Assembly (NCBI GenBank): GCA_964432415.1
Contig: CAYSNW010000011.1
Coordinates: 24,177 to 88,176 of the forward strand
DNA: 64,000 bases
Reading direction: 5' to 3'
Source of the DNA: JAFECT01 sp964432415
Lineage (GTDB): Bacteria > Pseudomonadota > Alphaproteobacteria > Caulobacterales > Caulobacteraceae
Shown: one piece after another, positions 60,429 to 64,000 of the stretch
Numbering within the stretch: the stretch's first letter is position 1
Layout of the letters: the number at the start of each line of letters is the position of its first letter
Translations under genes and position numbers: made by a program
The notes under the pieces: model-generated
The model's database searches: none
Seen by the model: only the letters and a program-made list of their open reading frames with translations
Told to the model about the DNA's origin: nothing

Positions 60429-61856
60429 CTAGTCATCCAGCACCCAGGTGTCCTTGGTGCCGCCGCCCTGGCTGGAATTGACCACGAGAGAACCTTCGGT
60501 GAGCGCCACGCGCGTCAGGCCGCCGGGCGTGACCCTTACCCCATCTGCGCCGGTCAGAACGAAGGGGCGAAGGTCTATATGGCGGGGAAGGACGCCCTTG
60601 TCGGTGACCGTGGGGCAGGTGGAGAGCGCCAGCGTCGGCTGGGCGATGTAGCTCTCCGGCCGGGCCTCGATCTGTTTGCGGTAGGCCTCGATCTCGGCGC
60701 GGGTGGAGGCGGGGCCGATCAGCATGCCGTAGCCACCGGAGCCGTCGACCTGCTTGACCACCAGATCCTTCAGGTGCGCCAGCACATGGGCCAGGTCGTC
60801 CGGTTCGCGGCAGCGCCAGGTCGGCACGTTCTGCAGCAGGGGCTCCTCGCCGGTGTAGAAGCGCACGATCTCGGGCATGTAGCTGTAGACGGCCTTGTCG
60901 TCGGCCACGCCAGTGCCCACCGCATTGGCCAGGGTCACATTGCCCGCGGCGTAGGCGTCCATCAGGCCGGGCACCCCGATGGCGGTGTCGGGACGGAAGA
61001 CCAGGGGATCGAGAAAGTCGTCGTCGGTGCGCCGGTAGATGACGTCGACCTGGCGCGGTCCTTCGGTGGTGCGCATGAACACCCTGGCGTCGCGCACGAA
61101 CAGGTCGGTGGCTTCCACCAGCTCCACGCCCGCCTTGTCGGCCAGGAACGAGTGCTCGTAGTAGGCCGAATTGTACGGCCCCGGAGTCAGCACCACCACG
61201 CAGGGGTCGCGGCTACCGCTCGGCGCCACCGAGGCCAGGGTCGCGCGCAGCAGATCCGGATAGGTCTCCACCGGCGCGATGTAGTGCTCGTGGAACATGT
61301 CCGGGAACAGCCGCATCATCATCTCGCGGTTCTCGAGCATGTAGCTGACGCCGGACGGGGTGCGGGCGTTGTCTTCCAGCACCTGGAAGCCCTCGGGGCC
61401 CGTGCGCACCAGGTCTATGCCGGCCACATGCACCCAGACATTCGCCGGTGGGACCCGCCCGATCATCTCGGGCCGGTAGCCGGGATTGCGCAGCACCAGA
61501 TCGGTGGGGACCACGCCGGCCTTCAGGATCTCGCCCGGGCCGTAGACGTCCGCCAGGAAGGCGTTCAGCGCGCCCACCCGCTGCACCAGGCCGCGCTCCA
61601 GCGCTAGCCACTCCTTGCGGTCGATGATCCGCGGGATGATGTCGAAGGGGATCAGCCGTTCGGCGGACTCGCTGTCGCCATAGACCGCGAAGGTGATGCC
61701 GATACGCCGAAAGAACAGTTCGGCCTGGCGTCGGCGGGCGTCGAGGAGGTCGGGAGGCGCGTTCTCCAGCCAGTCCGCCACACGGCGGTAGGCGGGTCTG
61801 ACCGCTTCGGCGCCGCCCTCTTCGGGGAAGCCCCACATCTCGTCGAATGCGGCCAT
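60429..61856 (-). CDS. Circularly permuted ATP-grasp type 2 protein (COG2308)
   Basis: 475 residues. Begins AAFDEMWGFPEEGGAEAVRPAYR and shows LEDNARTPSGVSYMLENRE, VVLTPGPYNSAYYEHSFLAD, VIYRRTDDDFLDPLVFRPD and VVKQVDGSGGYGMLIGP, the permuted ATP-grasp ligase motifs. It probably forms a peptide-like amide bond using ATP. First gene of the four-gene unit leading to Anbu; the promoter should lie in 61857-61947, where no clear boxes were found. Confidence 0.93.
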   Translation of the reverse strand: MAAFDEMWGFPEEGGAEAVRPAYRRVADWLENAPPDLLDARRRQAELFFRRIGITFAVYGDSESAERLIPFDIIPRIIDRKEWLALERGLVQRVGALNAFLADVYGPGEILKAGVVPTDLVLRNPGYRPEMIGRVPPANVWVHVAGIDLVRTGPEGFQVLEDNARTPSGVSYMLENREMMMRLFPDMFHEHYIAPVETYPDLLRATLASVAPSGSRDPCVVVLTPGPYNSAYYEHSFLADKAGVELVEATDLFVRDARVFMRTTEGPRQVDVIYRRTDDDFLDPLVFRPDTAIGVPGLMDAYAAGNVTLANAVGTGVADDKAVYSYMPEIVRFYTGEEPLLQNVPTWRCREPDDLAHVLAHLKDLVVKQVDGSGGYGMLIGPASTRAEIEAYRKQIEARPESYIAQPTLALSTCPTVTDKGVLPRHIDLRPFVLTGADGVRVTPGGLTRVALTEGSLVVNSSQGGGTKDTWVLDD

Positions 61857-61947
61857 GCGACCTCTTGATCGCCCCGAGCTTGGCTCAGGACGTCACGGCG
61901 GCGCAACAGTTATTTCGCAAGTGCGAAATGGAGCCTTCGGCGCGTCC

Positions 61948-62406
61948 TCAGCGGACCTCGACCACCGCGTCGACTTCCACCGCGAAGTTCAGCGGCAGCT
62001 TGTAGACGCCCACCGCCGCGCGGGCGTGGCGCCCGGCGTCGCCCAGCACCTCGGCCATCAGGTCCGAGCAGCCGTTGATCACCTTGGGAACGTCGTAGAA
62101 ATCCGGCCCCGCCTGGACGAAACCGCCCAGCTTGACGATGCGCACCACGCGGTCGAGGTCGCCGGTGGCGGCCTTCAGCTGGGCCAGGATCGAGATGCCG
62201 CACAGCCGCGCGGCCTTCTGGGCGGTCTCCAGGTCGACGTCGACGCCGACCGTTCCCTTGATGCCGCCGTTGGCGTCGTTGGACACCTGGCCGGAGACAT
62301 GGACCAGATTGCCGGTCTGGACAAAGCCCACATAGGTGGCGATCGGCGCCGCGGGCGCGGGCAGTTCGATACCGAGTTCGGCGAGGCGGGCTTCGATCTT
62401 GGACAT
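61948..62406 (-). CDS. RidA/YjgF-family enamine-imine deaminase-like protein
   Basis: 152 residues. Core LVHVSGQVSNDANGGIKGTVGVDVDLETAQ and FAVEVDAVVEVR at the end define the YjgF/RidA fold, a trimer whose members hydrolyse reactive enamines. The Arg that binds the substrate carboxylate in RidA (usually in R-x-A-V/T) appears as RHARAAVG. It belongs to the longer 150-residue subgroup, whose activity is less certain. Monocistronic by spacing. Confidence 0.88.
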   Translation of the reverse strand: MSKIEARLAELGIELPAPAAPIATYVGFVQTGNLVHVSGQVSNDANGGIKGTVGVDVDLETAQKAARLCGISILAQLKAATGDLDRVVRIVKLGGFVQAGPDFYDVPKVINGCSDLMAEVLGDAGRHARAAVGVYKLPLNFAVEVDAVVEVR

Positions 62407-62541
62407 GTCGGGGGCTCTCCAGTGCGTGGGGGCTCATACAATCGCCACGCGCCGGGCGGAAGCGTCCCACGCCAAGAATTCGACCAATCCAGGCGGGAGC
62501 ACAGGATGGCGGTCGCCGTGGTGTCGGCATAGGCTCGGCCG

Positions 62542-62976
62542 ATGGACATGATCCCCGCCTTGCTGGTGCTGGCCTTCTCAGCCGCCCTGTTTCTGGGCGC
62601 CCTGTTCGCTTTGACGGGCGGTCGCCGACCCTCGACCCTATCCCAGGACGAGGATCTCGCGCTCGGGGACCAACCCAAAGGTGAGCCGGCGCCGCCGAAG
62701 ACGCTCAAGGAGTGGCTGACTGAGGCCTTTTGGGTCGCGCTGGGCGTCGCGGTTCTGGTGGGTCTCCGGTTCGTGCCAGTGCAGACCGCCTGGACGGTGG
62801 AAGTGCTTGGACGGCCGTACGCCCTCACCATTCCGCAGGTCGCGATCCTGATTTTGCTCCCGGTCGCTCTGATCCAGGTTGTCCTCACAGGGTTGCGGCA
62901 ACGGATGTCGCTCTGGAAGTGGCTGGGGATGCTGGCGCCGATCGCCGCATTCGCCATCCTGCTCCTTCGCCGCTAG
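62542..62976 (+). CDS. Membrane protein of unknown function
   Basis: 144 residues. About four hydrophobic segments: LLVLAFSAALFLGALFALTG, FWVALGVAVLVGLRFVPV, IPQVAILILLPVALIQVVL and WLGMLAPIAAFAILLL. A polar loop (RRPSTLSQDEDLALGDQPKGE) follows the first. The order TFV-QTAW.. recalls signal-peptidase-like or S26 leader segments only weakly, so no family is claimed. The stop shares CTAG with the convergent dinB gene. Confidence 0.72.
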   Translation: MDMIPALLVLAFSAALFLGALFALTGGRRPSTLSQDEDLALGDQPKGEPAPPKTLKEWLTEAFWVALGVAVLVGLRFVPVQTAWTVEVLGRPYALTIPQVAILILLPVALIQVVLTGLRQRMSLWKWLGMLAPIAAFAILLLRR

Positions 62977-64000
62977 CGCTTCAGCCCGCGCCCGGTCGTC
63001 ACCGCGCCCTTGCCGAAACGCGACCTCAGGCCGTCCAGCGCCGTCTCGGCCTTCAACGCCCTGGCCTCATCGCCGCCGAAGAGGTCGCTGCCGCCGGGCT
63101 CGCCCTCGACCAGTTCCGCCATGCCGATGCCGATCAGGCGAAACGGCCGGCCGTTGGCTTCCTTCTTCAGCAGTTCCCGCCCGCAGGCGAACAGGGTCTT
63201 GGCCGTCTGGGTCGGCATCGGCAGGGTGCGCCGGCGGGTGAACAGCTTGAAGTCCGCGGTGCGGAGCTTCAACACCACCACCCGAGCGGACACCCCGTCC
63301 TTGCGGGCCTTGGCCGCCAGCTTGTCGCAGAGCGGCCAGAGCACGTCCTCCAGGTCGCCGAGGCGGGTCAGGTCCTCGTTGAAGGTGGTCTCCGCGCTCA
63401 TGCCCTTGCGCTCGGACTCCGGGTCGACCGGGCGGAAGTCTTCGCCGCGCGCCAACCTGGCCAGCCTCAGCCCGTGTTCGCCGTAGCGCTGGGCCAGGGC
63501 CTTGTCCCCGGCCCCGTCGAGGTCGCCGACCGTGGCGTAGCCGTCCGAGGCCAGGGACCTGGCGAAGGCCGGCCCCACGCCCGGGATGATCGACACCGGC
63601 CGCGTCGAAAGGAACGCCCGCGCCTCCGCGGCCCCGATCACCGAAAACCCGCGCGGCTTGTCGAGCTCCGAGGCCACCTTGGCCAGGAACTTGTTGGGCG
63701 CCAGGCCGAAGGACACCGTCAGGCCGGTCTCCGCCTCGATCTCGCGCTGGACGCGGATCAGCTGCAGCGCCGCGGGGCCGTGGTTCAGCCGCTCGGTGCC
63801 CGACAGGTCCATCCAGGCCTCGTCCAGCGACAGGGTCTGCACCAGCGGCGTCAGCGCGCGGAGCTTCTCGAAGATGCGGCGGCTTTCGAAGACGTACTTG
63901 GTGAAGTCCGGTTTGATCACCACGACCTGCGGACAGGCCTTCAGAGCCTTGAACATCGGCATGGCCGAGCGCAGGCCGTACTGGCGCGCGACGTAGCAGG
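62973..64000 (-). CDS. dinB: DNA polymerase IV (Y-family), 5' end outside the window
   Basis: 342 codons are visible and the frame runs off the right edge (CYVARQYGLRSAMP is still coding), so about 60-80 N-terminal residues are missing. Catalytic SLDEAWMDLSG, then the helix-hairpin-helix segment SIIPGVGPAFARSLASDGYATVGDL and the little-finger domain. This is the low-fidelity translesion polymerase; expression is often SOS-controlled but the promoter is not in view. The C-terminus is slightly longer than in E. coli. Confidence 0.93.
   Translation of the reverse strand, partial: CYVARQYGLRSAMPMFKALKACPQVVVIKPDFTKYVFESRRIFEKLRALTPLVQTLSLDEAWMDLSGTERLNHGPAALQLIRVQREIEAETGLTVSFGLAPNKFLAKVASELDKPRGFSVIGAAEARAFLSTRPVSIIPGVGPAFARSLASDGYATVGDLDGAGDKALAQRYGEHGLRLARLARGEDFRPVDPESERKGMSAETTFNEDLTRLGDLEDVLWPLCDKLAAKARKDGVSARVVVLKLRTADFKLFTRRRTLPMPTQTAKTLFACGRELLKKEANGRPFRLIGIGMAELVEGEPGGSDLFGGDEARALKAETALDGLRSRFGKGAVTTGRGLKR

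Overview
The window is a stretch of very GC-rich bacterial chromosome. Its gene content points to the alphaproteobacterial family Caulobacteraceae, probably Phenylobacterium or a close relative of Caulobacter. The strongest markers are a PopZ polar-organizing protein between tolC and valS, a MipZ division-positioning ATPase next to panC and a DnaJ-like protein, clpS-clpA, a phasin, and many GTG starts. No prophage, integrase, rRNA operon, CRISPR array or plasmid gene was seen. One tRNA gene, tRNA-Cys(GCA), is present.

Layout. 0-6 kb: the end of an AsmA-like gene, a secreted tyrosinase with a membrane metzincin protease, a small lipoprotein, a YkgJ-type Cys-rich protein, an acyltransferase and a beta-barrel-like outer membrane protein. 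6-12.5 kb: tRNA-Cys and the block pcm-like/tolC/popZ/valS/tlyA, where tlyA appears to start at a CTG overlapping the valS stop. 12.5-15 kb: four secreted glycine-zipper proteins in a row, two of them sharing a 10-bp-phased TGAACG operator. 15-22 kb: two methyltransferases, a hydrolase, a VOC protein with an AraC regulator, and a DUF559 nuclease gene enclosed by inverted copies of a two-hairpin REP-like repeat, then a radical SAM and a pentapeptide-repeat protein. 22-31 kb: lytic transglycosylase, family 4 uracil-DNA glycosylase, ETF-ubiquinone oxidoreductase, two TPR proteins (one with a 144-bp tandem repeat) and ispE. 31-39 kb: two paralogous secreted peptides, glyQ/DUF2314/glyS, ppdK, and a second inverted pair of the REP-like repeat. 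39-47.5 kb: a VirJ-like hydrolase with panC, a SPOR lipoprotein, mipZ, a J-domain protein, a D-Ala-D-Ala carboxypeptidase whose SPOR domain is out of frame after an A10 tract, a phasin with a TGCA-rich operator, and clpSA. 47.5-52 kb: six co-oriented genes for small exported proteins with stand-alone TonB C-terminal-like domains. 52-57.8 kb: two tandem L,D-transpeptidases, NIPSNAP/ArsR, HIT, DUF4287, a 38-residue membrane peptide and a FemAB-like acyltransferase. 57.9-64 kb: the four-gene Anbu proteasome-like operon, RidA, a membrane protein and the 3' part of dinB.

Together these genes cover envelope construction (TolC, lytic and L,D-transglycosylation/transpeptidation enzymes, DD-carboxypeptidase, SPOR proteins), cell polarity and division (PopZ, MipZ), proteolysis (ClpAP adaptor, Anbu) and translation (ValS, GlyQS, RNA methyltransferases). 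The least explained parts are the TonB-CTD array, the REP-flanked DUF559 unit, the glycine-zipper array with its operator, and the A10 frameshift in the carboxypeptidase.
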